Of a stretch of DNA of 64,000 nucleotides, positions 38,152 through 52,117 are shown piece after piece (position 1 is the stretch's first letter; each line of letters starts with the position of its first letter). Where the stretch lies: the NCBI GenBank assembly GCA_964036665.1, contig OZ038531.1:13950168-14014167 (forward strand), read 5' to 3'. The translations under genes were made by a program, and so were the position numbers. A model generated the notes under the pieces. The model had not been told where the DNA came from. It worked only from the letters and a program-made list of their open reading frames with translations, and made no database searches. This DNA is from Gordius sp. MW1. Lineage: Eukaryota; Nematomorpha; Gordioida; Gordea; Gordiidae.

Positions 38152-39183
38152 TGACAAAAGACAACGTTTTATTGTTGCGATTAGTTTGTTGTATCGCAAC
38201 GTGAGTGCTTAATTTTTGAAAACTGCTCTATGCGATCATGATTTCAAAGTAATAGTTTTTAAATTCTGATAAATTTTACTTGGGATCATAGAAACCACGT
38301 CTGACAACGACAACTTTCATCGGATGAATACGGTTCAAAGAAAAATATGTGAAAAATTTTGAGGCAAAAATATTTTTTTTTTGCGATTCTATGTAAAAGA
38401 GCATGAAAAAATATATAAAAGTAAGCCAATTTGAGAATCCTATTATCCTCGATTGACTTCCGAAAAGAGGATAAGCTGCGAGAACTATCATTTTGACAAA
38501 AGACAACGTTTTATTGTTGCGATTAGTTTGTTGTATCGCAACGTGAGTGCTTAATTTTTGAAAACTGCTCTATGCGATCATGATTTCAAAGTAATAGTTT
38601 TTAAATTCTGATAAATTTTTACTTGGGATCATAGAAACCACGTCTGAAAACGACAACTTTCATCGGATGAATACGGTTCAAAGAAAAATATGTGAAAGAT
38701 TTTGAGGTTGAAATATTTATTTTTTTCGATTCTATGTGAAAGAGCATGAAAAATATATAAGCGTAAGCCAATTTGAGAATCCTATTATCCTCGATTGACT
38801 TCCGGAAAAGAGATTTTAAGCTGCGAGAACTATCATTTTGACAAAAGACAACGTTTTATTGTTGCGATTAGTTTGTTGTATCGCAACGTGAGTGCTTAAT
38901 TTTTGAAAACTGCTCTATGCGATCATGATTTCAAAGTAATAGTTTTTAGATTCTGATAAATTTTTACTTGGGATCATAGAAACCACGTCTGAAAACGACA
39001 ACTTTCATCGGATGAATACCGTTCAAAGAAAAATATGTGAAAAATTTTGAGGTAAAAATATTTATTTTTTTCGATTCTATGTGAAAGAGCATGAAAAAAT
39101 ATATAAAAGTAAGCCAATTTGAGAATCCTATTATCCTCGATTGACTTCCGAAAAGAGGTTTTAAGCTGCGAGAACTATCATTT

Positions 39184-40561
39184 TGACAAAAGACAACGTT
39201 TTATTGTTGCGATTAGTTTGTTGTATCGCAACGTGAGTGCTTAATTTTTGAAAACTGCTCTATGCTATCATGATTTCAAAGTAATAGTTTTAAAATTCTG
39301 ATAAATTTCTACTTGGGATCATAGAAACCACGTCTGAAAACGACAACTTTCATCGGATGAATACGGTTCAAAGAAAAATATGTGAAAAATTTTGAGGTAA
39401 AAATATTTATTTTTTTCGATTCTATGTGAAAGAGCATGAAAAAATATATAAAAGTAAGCTAATTTGAGAATCCTATTATCCTCGATTGACTTCCGAAAAG
39501 AGGTTTTAAGCTGCGAGAACTATCATTTTGACAAAAGACAACGTTTTATTGTTGCGATTAGTTTGTTGTATCGCAACGTGAGTGCTTAATTTTTGAAAAC
39601 TGCTCTATGCGATCATGATTTCAAAGTAATAGTTTTTAGATTCTGATAAATTTTTACTTGGGATCATAGAAACCACGTCTGAAAACGACAACTTTCATCG
39701 GATGAATATGGTTCAAAGAAAAATATGTGAAAAATTTTGAGGTGAAAATATTTATTTTTTTCGATTCTATGTGAAAGAGCATGAAAAATATATAAAAGTA
39801 AGCCTATTTGAGAATCCTATTATCCTCGATTGACTTCCGAAAAGAGGTTTTAAGCTGCGAGAACTATCATTTTGACAAAAGACAACGTTTTATTGTTGCG
39901 ATTAGTTTGTTGTATCGCAACGTGAGTGCTTAATTTTTGAAAACTGCTCTATGCTATCATGATTTCAAAGTAATAGTTTTTAAATTCTGATAAATTTCTA
40001 CTTGGGATCATAGAAACCACGTCTGAAAACGACAACTTTCATCGGATGAATACGGTTCAAAGAAAAATATGTGAAAAATTTTGAGGTAAAAATATTTATT
40101 TTTTTCGATTCTATGTGAAAGAGCATGAAAAAATATATAAAAGTAAGCCAATTTGAGAATCCTATTATCCTCGATTGACTTCCGAAAAGAGGTTTTAAGC
40201 TGCGAGAACTATCATTTTGACAAAAGACAACGTTTTATTGTTGCGATTAGTTTGTTGTATCGCAACGTGAGTGCTTAATTTTTGAAAACTGCTCTATGCG
40301 ATCATGATTTCAAAGTAATAGTTTTTAGATTCTGATAAATTTTTACTTGGGATCATAGAAACCACGTCTGAAAACGACAACTTTCATCGGATGAATATGG
40401 TTCAAAGAAAAATATGTGAAAAATTTTGAGGTGAAAATATTTATTTTTTTCGATTCTATGTGAAAGAGCATGAAAAATATATAAAAGTAAGCCAATTTGA
40501 GAATCCTATTATCCTCGATTGACTTCCGAAAAGAGGTTTTAAGCTGCGAGAACTATCATTT
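39184..40561 (+). repeat. Tandem dimer duplication, 2 x 689 bp
   Basis: The monomer pair at 39184 and 39529 is repeated at 39873 and 40218. The first of each pair has TATGCTATCATG with AATTTCTACTTG. The second has GAATATGG with GAGGTGAAAATA. The offset is 689 bp. Confidence 0.9.
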
Positions 40562-43500
40562 TGACAAAAGACAACGTTTTATTGTTGCGGTTAGTTTGTT
40601 GTATCGCAACGTGAGTGCTTAATTTTTGAAAACTGCTCTATGCGATCATGATTTCAAAGTAATAGTTTTTAGATTCTGATAAATTTTTACTTGGGATCAT
40701 AGAAACCACGTCTGAAAACGACTACTTTCATCGGATGAATATGGTTCAAAGAAAAATATGTGAAAAATTTTGAGGTTAAAATATTTATTTTTTTCGATTC
40801 TATGTAAAAGAGCATGAAAAAATATATAAAAGTAAGCCAATTTGAGAATCCTATTATCCTCGATTGACTTCCGAAAAGAGATTTTAAGCTGCGAGAACTA
40901 TCATTTTGACAAAAGACAACGTTTTATTGTTGCGATTAGTTTGTTGTATCGCAACGTGAGTGCTTAATTTTTGAAAACTCCTCTATGCTATCATGATTTC
41001 AAAGTAATAGTTTTTAAATTCTGATAAATTTTTACTTGGGATCATAGAAACCACGTCTGAAAACAACAACTTTCATCGGATGAATAAGGTTCAAAGAAAA
41101 ATATGTGAAAAATTTTGAGGTAAAAATATTTATTTTTTTCGATTCTATGTGAAAGAGCATGAAAAAATATATAAAAGTAAGCCAATTTGAGAATCCTATT
41201 ATCCTCGATTGACTTCCGAAAAGAGGTTTTAAGCTGCGAGAACTATCATTTTGACAAAAGACAACGTTTTATTGTTGCGATTAGTTTGTTGTATCGCAAC
41301 GTAGTGCTTAATTTTTGAAAACTGCTCTATGCGATCATGATTTCAAAGTAATAGTTTTTAGATTCTGATAAATTTTTACTTGGGATCATAGAAACCACGT
41401 CTGAAAACGACAACTTTCATCGGATGAATACGGTTCAAAGAAAAATATGTGAAAAATTTTGAGGTTAAAATATTTATTTTTTTGCGATTCTATGTAAAAG
41501 AGCATGAAAAAATATATAAAAGTAAGCCAATTTGAGAATCCTATTATCCTCGATTGACTTCCGAAAAGAGGTTTTAAGCTGCGAGAACTATCATTTTGAC
41601 AAAAGACAACGTTTTATTGTTGCGATTAGTTTGTTGTATCGCAACGTGAGTGCTTAATTTTTGAAAACTGCTCTATGCGATCATGATTTCAAAGTAATAG
41701 TTTTTAAATTCTGATAAATTTTTACTTGGGATCATAGAAACCACGTCTAAAAACGACAACTTTCATCGGATGAATACGGTTCAAAGATAAATATGTGAAA
41801 AATTTTGAGGTAAAAATATTTATTTTTTTCGATTCTATGTGAAAGAGCATGAAAAATATATAAAAGTAAGCCAATTGAGAATCCTATTATCCTCGATTGA
41901 CTTCCGAAAAGAGGTTTTAAGCTGCGAGAACTATCATTTTGACAAAAGACAACGTTTTATTGTTGCGATTAGTTTGTTGTATCGCAACGTGAGTGCTTAA
42001 TTTTTGAAAACTGCTCTATGCGATTATGATTTCAAAGTAATAGTTTTTAAATTCTGATAAATTTTTACTTGGGATCATAGAAACCACGTCTGAAAACGAC
42101 AACTTTCATCGGATGAATGCGGTTCAAAGAAAAATATGTGAAAAATTTTGAGGCAAAAATATTTATTTTTTTCGATTCTATGTGAAAGAGCATGAAAAAA
42201 TATATAAAAGTAAGCCAATTGGAGAATCCTATTATCCTCGATTGACTTCCGAAAAGAGGTTTTTAGCTGCGAGAACTATCATTTTGACAAAAGACAACGT
42301 TTTATTGTTGCGATTAGTTTGTTGTATCGCAACGTGAGTGCTTAATTTTTGAAAACTGCTCTATGCGATCATGATTTCAAAGTAATAGTTTTTAAATTCT
42401 GATAAATTTTTACTTGGGATCATAGAAACCACGTCTAAAAACGACAACTTTCATCGGATGAATACGGTTCAAAGATAAATATGTGAAAAATTTTGAGGTT
42501 AAAATATTTATTTTTTTGCGATTCTATGTAAAAGAGCATGAAAAAATATATAAAAGTAAGCCAATTTGAGAATCCTATTATCCTCGATTGACTTCCGAAA
42601 AGAGGTTTTAAGCTGCGAGAACTATCATTTTGACAAAAGACAACGTTTTATTGTTGCGATTAGTTTGTTGTATCGCAACGTGAGTGCTTAATTTTTGAAA
42701 ACTACTCTATGCGATCATGATTTCAAAGTAATAGTTTTTAAATTCTGATAAATTTTTACTTGGGATCATAGAAACCACGTCTAAAAACGACAACTTTCAT
42801 CGGATGAATACGGTTCAAAGATAAATATGTGAAAAATTTTGAGGTAAAAATATTTATTTTTTTCGATTCTATGTGAAAGAGCATGAAAAAATATATAAAA
42901 GTAAGCCAATTGGAGAATCCTATTATCCTCGATTGACTTCCGAAAAGAGGTTTTAAGCTGCGAGAACTATCATTTTGACAAAAGACAACGTTTTATTGTT
43001 GCGATTAGTTTGTTGTATCGCAACGTGAGTGCTTAATTTTTGAAAACTGCTCTATGCGATTATGATTTCAAAGTAATAGTTTTTAAATTCTGATAAATTT
43101 TTACTTGGGATCATAGAAACCACGTCTAAAAACGACAACTTTCATCGGATGAATACGGTTCAAAGATAAATATGTGAAAAATTTTGAGGTAAAAATATTT
43201 ATTTTTTTCGATTCTATGTGAAAGAGCATGAAAAATATATAAAAGTAAGCCAATTGAGAATCCTATTATCCTCGATTGACTTCCGAAAAGAGGTTTTAAG
43301 CTGCGAGAACTATCATTTTGACAAAAGACAACGTTTTATTGTTGCGATTAGTTTGTTGTATCGCAACGTGAGTGCTTAATTTTTGAAAACTGCTCTATGC
43401 GATCATGATTTCAAAGTAATAGTTTTTAGATTCTGATAAATTTTTACTTGGGATCATAGAAACCACGTCTGAAAACGACAACTTTCATCGGATGAATACG

Positions 43501-44355
43501 GTTCAAAGAAAAATATGTGAAAAATTTTGAGGTTAAAATATTTATTTTTTTGCGATTCTATGTAAAAGAGCATGAAAAAATATATAAAAGTAAGCCAATT
43601 TGAGAATCCTATTATCCTCGATTGACTTCCGAAAAGAGGTTTTAAGCTGCGAGAACTATCATTTTGACAAAAGACAACGTTTTATTGTTGCGATTAGTTT
43701 GTTGTATCGCAACGTGAGTGCTTAATTTTTGAAAACTGCTCTATGCGATCATGATTTCAAAGTAATAGTTTTTAAATTCTGATAAATTTTTACTTGGGAT
43801 CATAGAAACCACGTCTAAAAACGACAACTTTCATCGGATGAATACGGTTCAAAGATAAATATGTGAAAAATTTTGAGGTTAAAATATTTATTTTTTTGCG
43901 ATTCTATGTAAAAGAGCATGAAAAAATATATAAAAGTAAGCCAATTTGAGAATATTATTATCCTCGATTGACTTCCGAAAAGAGGTTTTAAGCTGCGAGA
44001 ACTATCATTTTGACAAAAGACAACGTTTTATTGTTGCGATTAGTTTGTTGTATCGCAACGTGAGTGCTTAATTTTTGAAAACTGCTCTATGCGATCATGA
44101 TTTCAAAGTAATAGTTTTTAAATTCTGATAAATTTTTACTTGGGATCATAGAAACCACGTCTAAAAACGACAACTTTCATCGGATGAATACGGTTCAAAG
44201 ATAAATATGTGAAAAATTTTGAGGTAAAAATATTTATTTTTTTCGATTCTATGTGAAAGAGCATGAAAAAATATATAAAAGTAAGCCAATTGGAGAATCC
44301 TATTATCCTCGATTGACTTCCGAAAAGAGGTTTTAAGCTGCGAGAACTATCATTT
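39184..44355 (+). repeat. Array segment F: dimer and GTCTAAAAACG variant family
   Basis: Monomers start at 39184, 39529, 39873, 40218, 40562, 40907, 41252, 41597, 41940, 42285, 42631, 42976, 43319, 43665 and 44011. From 41597 many monomers share GTCTAAAAACG with CAAAGATAAATATG. Others share GAGGTTAAAATA with TTTTTTTGCGATTC and CTATGTAAAAG. The two variant types alternate irregularly and are swapped in blocks. No gene is seen. Confidence 0.87.
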
Positions 44356-44683
44356 TGACAAAAGACAACGTTTTATTGTTGCGATTAGTTTGTTGTATCG
44401 CAACGTGAGTGCTTAATTTTTGAAAACTGCTCTATGCGATCATGATTTCAAAGTAATAGTTTTTAGATTCTGATATATTTTTACTTGGGATCATAGAAAC
44501 CACGTCTGAAAACGACAATTTCATCGAATGAATACGGTTCAAAGAAAAATATGTGAAAACTTTTGAGGTAAAAATATTTATTTTTTTCGATTCTATATGA
44601 AAGAGCATGAAAAATATATAAAAGTAAGCCAATTTGAGAATCCTATTATCCTCGATTGACTTCCGAAAAGAGGTTTTAAGCTG

Positions 44684-44761
44684 CGAGAACTATCATTTTG
44701 ACAAAAGACAACGTTTTATTGTCGAGAACTATCATTTTGACAAAAGACAACGTTTTATTGT
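44684..44761 (+). repeat. 39-bp internal tandem duplication, copy 1
   Basis: The 39-bp stretch from CGAGAACTATC to CGTTTTATTGT is present twice in direct tandem (44684-44722 and 44723-44761). The novel junction reads ATTGTCGAGAAC. Both source breakpoints lie next to the short sequence TGCGA. Confidence 0.95.
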
Positions 44762-46092
44762 TGCGATTAGTTTGTTGCATCGCAACGTGAGTGCTTAATT
44801 TTTGAAAACTGCTCTATGCGATCATGATTTCAAAGTAATAGTTTTTAGATTCTGATAAATTTTTACTTGAAATCATAGAAACCACGTCTGAAAACGACAA
44901 CTTTCATCGGATGAATACGGTTCAAAGAAAAATATGTGAAAAATTTTGAGGCAACAATATTTATTTTTTTCGATTCTATGTGAAAGAGCATAAAAAAATA
45001 TATAAAAGTAAGCCAATTTGAGAATCCTATTATCCTCGATTGACTTCCGAAAAAGGTTTTAAGCTGCGAGAACTATCATTTTGACAAAAGACAACGTTTT
45101 ATTGTTGCGATTAGTTTGTTGTATCGCAACGTGAGTGCTTAATTTTTGAAAACTGCTCTATGCGATCATGATTTCAAAGTAATAGTTTTTAGATTCTGAT
45201 AAATTTTTACTTTGGATCATAGAAACCACGTCTGAAAACGACAACTTTCATCGGATGAATACGGTTCAAAGAAAAATATGTAAAAATTTTGAGGTAAAAA
45301 TATTTATTTTTACGATTCTATGTGAAAGAGCATGAAAAAATATATAAAAGTAAGCCAATTTGAGAATCCTATTATCCTTGATTGACTCCCGAAAAGAGGT
45401 TAGCTGCGAGAACTATCATTTTGACAAAAGACAACGTTTTATTGTTGCGATTAGTTTGTTGTATCGCAACGTGAGTGCTTAATTTTTGAAAACTGCTCTA
45501 TGCGATCATGATTTCAAAGTAATAGTTTTTAGATTCTGATAAATTTTACTTGAAATCATAGAAACCACGTCTGAAAACGACAACTTTCATCGGATGAATA
45601 CGGTTCAAAGAAAAATATGTGAAAAATTTTGAGGCAAAAATATTTATTTTTTTCGATTCTATGTGAAAGAGCATAAAAAAATATATAAAAGTAAGCCAAT
45701 TTGAGAATCCTATTATCCTCGATTGACTTCCGAAAAAGGTTTTAAGCTGCGAGAACTATCATTTTGACAAAAGACAACGTTTTATTGTTGCGATTAGTTT
45801 GTTGTATCGCAACGTGAGTGCTTAATTTTTGAAAACTGCTCTATGCGATCATGATTTCAAAGTAATAGTTTTTAGATTCTGATATATTTTTACTTGGGAT
45901 CATAGAAACCACGTCTGAAAACGACAATTTCATCGAATGAATACGGTTCAAAGAAAAATATGTGAAAACTTTTGAGGTAAAAATATTTATTTTTTTCGAT
46001 TCTATATGAAAGAGCATGAAAAATATATAAAAGTAAGCCAATTTGAGAATCCTATTATCCTCGATTGACTTCCGAAAAGAGGTTTTAAGCTG

Positions 46093-46170
46093 CGAGAACT
46101 ATCATTTTGACAAAAGACAACGTTTTATTGTCGAGAACTATCATTTTGACAAAAGACAACGTTTTATTGT
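46093..46170 (+). repeat. 39-bp internal tandem duplication, copy 2
   Basis: It has the same unit and the same ATTGTCGAGAAC junction, 1,409 bp after the first occurrence. Confidence 0.95.
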
Positions 46171-47846
46171 TGCGATTAGTTTGTTGCATCGCAACGTGAG
46201 TGCTTAATTTTTGAAAACTGCTCTATGCGATCATGATTTCAAAGTAATAGTTTTTAGATTCTGATAAATTTTTACTTGAAATCATAGAAACCACGTCTGA
46301 AAACGACAACTTTCATCGGATGAATACGGTTCAAAGAAAAATATGTGAAAAATTTTGAGGCAACAATATTTATTTTTTTCGATTCTATGTGAAAGAGCAT
46401 AAAAAAATATATAAAAGTAAGCCAATTTGAGAATCCTATTATCCTCGATTGACTTCCGAAAAAGGTTTTAAGCTGCGAGAACTATCATTTTGACAAAAGA
46501 CAACGTTTTATTGTTGCGATTAGTTTGTTGTATCGCAACGTGAGTGCTTAATTTTTGAAAACTGCTCTATGCGATCATGATTTCAAAGTAATAGTTTTTA
46601 GATTCTGATAAATTTTTACTTTGGATCATAGAAACCACGTCTGAAAACGACAACTTTCATCGGATGAATACGGTTCAAAGAAAAATATGTAAAAATTTTG
46701 AGGTAAAAATATTTATTTTTACGATTCTATGTGAAAGAGCATGAAAAAATATATAAAAGTAAGCCAATTTGAGAATCCTATTATCCTTGATTGACTCCCG
46801 AAAAGAGGTTAGCTGCGAGAACTATCATTTTGACAAAAGACAACGTTTTATTGTTGCGATTAGTTTGTTGTATCGCAACGTGAGTGCTTAATTTTTGAAA
46901 ACTGCTCTATGCGATCATGATTTCAAAGTAATAGTTTTTAGATTCTGATAAATTTTACTTGAAATCATAGAAACCACGTCTGAAAACGACAACTTTCATC
47001 GGATGAATACGGTTCAAAGAAAAATATGTGAAAAATTTTGAGGCAAAAATATTTATTTTTTTCGATTCTATGTGAAAGAGCATAAAAAAATATATAAAAG
47101 TAAGCCAATTTGAGAATCCTATTATCCTCGATTGACTTCCGAAAAAGGTTTTAAGCTGCGAGAACTATCATTTTGACAAAAGACAACGTTTTATTGTTGC
47201 GATTAGTTTGTTGTATCGCAACGTGAGTGCTTAATTTTTGAAAACTGCTCTATGCGATCATGATTTTAAAGTAATAGTTTTTAAATTCTGATAAATTTTT
47301 ACTTGGGATCATAGAAACCACGTCTAAAAACGACAACTTTCATCGGATGAATACGGTTCAAAGATAAATATGTGAAAAATTTTGAGGTAAAAATATTTAT
47401 TTTTTTCGATTCTATGTGAAAGAGCATGAAAAAATATATAAAAGTAAGCCAATTGGAGAATCCTATTATCCTCGATTGACTTCCGAAAAGAGGTTTTAAG
47501 CTGCGAGAACTATCATTTTGACAAAAGACAACGTTTTATTGTTGCGATTAGTTTGTTGTATCGCAACGTGAGTGCTTAATTTTTGAAAACTGCTCTATGC
47601 GATCATGATTTCAAAGTAATAGTTTTTAGATTCTGATATATTTTTACTTGGGATCATAGAAACCACGTCTGAAAACGACAATTTCATCGAATGAATACGG
47701 TTCAAAGAAAAATATGTGAAAACTTTTGAGGTAAAAATATTTATTTTTTTCGATTCTATATGAAAGAGCATGAAAAATATATAAAAGTAAGCCAATTTGA
47801 GAATCCTATTATCCTCGATTGACTTCCGAAAAGAGGTTTTAAGCTG

Positions 47847-47924
47847 CGAGAACTATCATTTTGACAAAAGACAACGTTTTATTGTCGAGAACTATCATTT
47901 TGACAAAAGACAACGTTTTATTGT
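47847..47924 (+). repeat. 39-bp internal tandem duplication, copy 3
   Basis: It has the same junction, 1,754 bp after copy 2. The extra interval is one inserted monomer. Confidence 0.95.
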
Positions 47925-49256
47925 TGCGATTAGTTTGTTGTATCGCAACGTGAGTGCTTAATTTTTGAAAACTGCTCTATGCGATCATGATTTCAAAGTA
48001 ATAGTTTTTAGATTCTGATAAATTTTTACTTGAAATCATAGAAACCACGTCTGAAAACGACAACTTTCATCGGATGAATACGGTTCAAAGAAAAATATGT
48101 GAAAAATTTTGAGGCAACAATATTTATTTTTTTCGATTCTATGTGAAAGAGCATAAAAAAATATATAAAAGTAAGCCAATTTGAGAATCCTATTATCCTC
48201 GATTGACTTCCGAAAAAGGTTTTAAGCTGCGAGAACTATCATTTTGACAAAAGACAACGTTTTATTGTTGCGATTAGTTTGTTGTATCGCAACGTGAGTG
48301 CTTAATTTTTGAAAACTGCTCTATGCGATCATGATTTCAAAGTAATAGTTTTTAGATTCTGATAAATTTTTACTTTGGATCATAGAAACCACGTCTGAAA
48401 ACGACAACTTTCATCGGATGAATACGGTTCAAAGAAAAATATGTAAAAATTTTGAGGTAAAAATATTTATTTTTACGATTCTATGTGAAAGAGCATGAAA
48501 AAATATATAAAAGTAAGCCAATTTGAGAATCCTATTATCCTTGATTGACTCCCGAAAAGAGGTTAGCTGCGAGAACTATCATTTTGACAAAAGACAACGT
48601 TTTATTGTTGCGATTAGTTTGTTGTATCGCAACGTGAGTGCTTAATTTTTGAAAACTGCTCTATGCGATCATGATTTCAAAGTAATAGTTTTTAGATTCT
48701 GATAAATTTTACTTGAAATCATAGAAACCACGTCTGAAAACGACAACTTTCATCGGATGAATACGGTTCAAAGAAAAATATGTGAAAAATTTTGAGGCAA
48801 AAATATTTATTTTTTTCGATTCTATGTGAAAGAGCATAAAAAAATATATAAAAGTAAGCCAATTTGAGAATCCTATTATCCTCGATTGACTTCCGAAAAA
48901 GGTTTTAAGCTGCGAGAACTATCATTTTGACAAAAGACAACGTTTTATTGTTGCGATTAGTTTGTTGTATCGCAACGTGAGTGCTTAATTTTTGAAAACT
49001 GCTCTATGCGATCATGATTTTAAAGTAATAGTTTTTAAATTCTGATAAATTTTTACTTGGGATCATAGAAACCACGTCTGAAAACGACAACTTTCATCGG
49101 ATGAATACGGTTCAAAGATAAATATGTGAAAAATTTTGAGGTAAAAATATTTATTTTTTTCGATTCTATGTGAAAGAGCATGAAAAATATATAAAAGTAA
49201 GCCAATTTGAGAATCCTATTATCCTCGATTGACTTCCGAAAAGAGGTTTTAAGCTG

Positions 49257-49334
49257 CGAGAACTATCATTTTGACAAAAGACAACGTTTTATTGTCGAGA
49301 ACTATCATTTTGACAAAAGACAACGTTTTATTGT
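49257..49334 (+). repeat. 39-bp internal tandem duplication, copy 4
   Basis: It has the same junction, 1,410 bp after copy 3. The monomer downstream differs from those following copies 1-3, so a recombination boundary lies close by. Confidence 0.95.
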
Positions 49335-50335
49335 TGCGATTAGTTTGTTGTATCGCAACGTGAGTGCTTAATTTTTGAAAACTGCTCTATGCGATCATGA
49401 TTTCAAAGTAATAGTTTATAAATTCTGATAAATTTTTACTTGGGATCATAGAAACCACGTCTGAAAACGACAACTTTCATCGGATGAATACGGTTCAAAG
49501 AAAAATGTGAAAAATTTTGAGGCAAAAATATTTATTTTTTTCGATTCTATGTGAAAGAGCATGAAAAAATATATAAAAGTAAGCCAATTGGAGAATCCTA
49601 TTATCCTCGATTGACTTCCGAAAAGAGGTTTTAAGCTGCGAGAACTATCATTTTGACAAAAGACAACGTTTTATTGTTGCGATTAGTTTGTTGTATCGCA
49701 ACGTGAGTGCTTAATTTTTGAAAACTGCTATGCGATCATGATTTCAAAGTAATAGTTTTTAGATTCTGATATATTTTTACTTGGGATCATAGAAACCACG
49801 ACTGAAAACGACAATTTCATCGAATGAATACGGTTCAAAGAAAAATATGTGAAAACTTTTGAGGTAAAAATATTTATTTTTTTCGATTCTATGTGAAAGA
49901 GCATGAAAAATATATAAAAGTAAGCCAATTTGAGAATCCTATTATCCTCGATTGACTTCCGAAAAGAGGTTTTAAGCTGCGAGAACTATCATTTTGACAA
50001 AAGACAACGTTTTATTGTTGCGATTAGTTTGTTGTATCGCAACGTGAGTGCTTAATTTTTGAAAACTGCTCTTTGCGATCATGATTTTAAAGTAATAGTT
50101 TTTAAATTCTGATAAATTTTTACTTGGGATCATAGAAACCACGTCTGAAAACGACAACTTTCATCGGATGAATACGGTTCAAAGATAAATATGTGAAAAA
50201 TTTTGAGGTAAAAATATTTATTTTTTTCGATTCTATGTGAAAGAGCATGAAAAATATATAAAAGTAAGCCAATTTGAGAATCCTATTATCCTCGATTGAC
50301 TTCCGAAAAGAGGTTAGCTGCGAGAACTATCATTT

Positions 50336-51711
50336 TGACAAAAGACAACGTTTTATTGTTGCGATTAGTTTGTTGTATCGCAACGTGAGTGCTTAATTTT
50401 TGAAAACTGCTCTATGCGATCATGATTTCAAAGTAATAGTTTTTAGATTCAGATAAATTTTTACTTGAAATCATAGAAACCACGTCTGAAAACGACAACT
50501 TTCATCGGATGAATACGGTTCAAAGAAAAATATGTGAAAAATTTTGAGGCAAAAATATTTATTTTTTTCGATTCTATGTGAAAGAGCATAAAAAAATATA
50601 TAAAAGTAAGCCAATTTGAGAGTCCTATTATCCTCGATTGACTTCCGAAAAAGGTTTTAAGCTGCGAGAACTATCATTTTGACAAAAGACAACGTTTTAT
50701 TGTTGCGATTAGTTTGTTGTATCGCAACGTGAGTGCTTAATTTTTGAAAACTGCTCTATGCGATCATGATTTTAAAGTAATAGTTTTTAAATTCTGATAA
50801 ATTTTTACTTGGGATCATAGAAACCACGTCTGAAAACGACAACTTTCATCGGATGAATACGGTTCAAAGATAAATATGTGAAAAATTTTGAGGTAAAAAT
50901 ATTTATTTTTTTCGATTCTATGTGAAAGAGCATGAAAAATATATAAAAGTAAGCCAATTTGAGAATCCTATTATCCTCGATTGACTTCCGAAAAGAGGTT
51001 TTAAGCTGCGAGAACTATCATTTTGACAAAAGACAACGTTTTATTGTTGCGATTAGTTTGTTGTATCGCAACGTGAGTGCTTAATTTTTGAAAACTGCTC
51101 TATGCGATCATGATTTCAAAGTAATAGTTTTTAGATTCAGATAAATTTTTACTTGAAATCATAGAAACCACGTCTGAAAACGACAACTTTCATCGGATGA
51201 ATACGGTTCAAAGAAAAATATGTGAAAAATTTTGAGGCAAAAATATTTATTTTTTTCGATTCTATGTGAAAGAGCATAAAAAAATATATAAAAGTAAGCC
51301 AATTTGAGAGTCCTATTATCCTCGATTGACTTCCGAAAAAGGTTTTAAGCTGCGAGAACTATCATTTTGACAAAAGACAACGTTTTATTGTTGCGATTAG
51401 TTTGTTGTATCGCAACGTGAGTGCTTAATTTTTGAAAACTGCTCTATGCGATCATGATTTTAAAGTAATAGTTTTTAAATTCTGATAAATTTTTACTTGG
51501 GATCATAGAAACCACGTCTGAAAACGACAACTTTCATCGGATGAATACGGTTCAAAGATAAATATGTGAAAAATTTTGAGGTAAAAATATTTATTTTTTT
51601 CGATTCTATGTGAAAGAGCATGAAAAATATATAAAAGTAAGCCAATTTGAGAATCCTATTATCCTCGATTGACTTCCGAAAAGAGGTTTTAAGCTGCGAG
51701 AACTATCATTT
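50336..51711 (+). repeat. Tandem dimer duplication, 2 x 688 bp
   Basis: Monomers at 50336 and 50680 are repeated at 51024 and 51368. Shared markers are GATTCAGATAAAT with GAGAGTCC in the first, and TTTAAAGTAATAG with CAAAGATAAAT in the second. Confidence 0.9.
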
Positions 51712-52039
51712 TGACAAAAGACAACGTTTTATTGTTGCGATTAGTTTGTTGTATCGCAACGTGAGTGCTTAATTTTTGAAAACTGCTCTATGCGATCATG
51801 ATTTCAAAGTAATAGTTTTTAGATTCTGATATATTTTTACTTGGGATCATAGAAACCACGTCTGAAAACGACAATTTCATCGAATGAATACGGTTCAAAG
51901 AAAAATATGTGAAAACTTTTGAGGTAAAAATATTTATTTTTTTCGATTCTATGTGAAAGAGCATGAAAAATATATAAAAGTAAGCCAATTTGAGAATCCT
52001 ATTATCCTCGATTGACTTCCGAAAAGAGGTTTTAAGCTG

Positions 52040-52117
52040 CGAGAACTATCATTTTGACAAAAGACAACGTTTTATTGTCGAGAACTATCATTTTGACAAA
52101 AGACAACGTTTTTTTGT
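52040..52117 (+). repeat. 39-bp internal tandem duplication, copy 5
   Basis: It has the same junction. The second unit carries one A-to-T change (CGTTTTTTTGTTGCG), a private mutation acquired after the duplication. Confidence 0.95.

Larger units (their letters stand above)
29563..39183 (+). repeat. Array segment E: diverged mosaic, monomers 87-114
   Basis: Monomers start at 29563, 29906, 30249, 30591, 30933, 31278, 31623, 31966, 32310, 32655, 32997, 33342, 33681, 34025, 34370, 34715, 35058, 35403, 35743, 36088, 36431, 36776, 37120, 37465, 37808, 38152, 38494 and 38839. Here monomers carry more private substitutions and small indels than elsewhere, for example CGCAAAGTG, TTGTAGCGC, GTTTATTGTATCG, ATTTTTACAAAAG and AGTCTATGTG. 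Higher-order periodicity is short and interrupted. The segment looks older or less homogenised than those on either side. No gene is seen. Confidence 0.85.
45765..49271 (+). repeat. Pentamer-plus-39-bp HOR, two copies
   Basis: The order is a CATCGAATGAA monomer, a 39-bp-duplication monomer ending GAAAAAGG, a TACTTTGGATC monomer with GACTCCCG and GGTTAGC, a TTACTTGAAATC monomer, then a TTTAAAGTAATAG monomer. The whole order occurs twice, at 45765 and 47519 (offset 1,754 bp). In the second copy the last monomer reads GTCTGAAAACG instead of GTCTAAAAACG. Confidence 0.88.
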
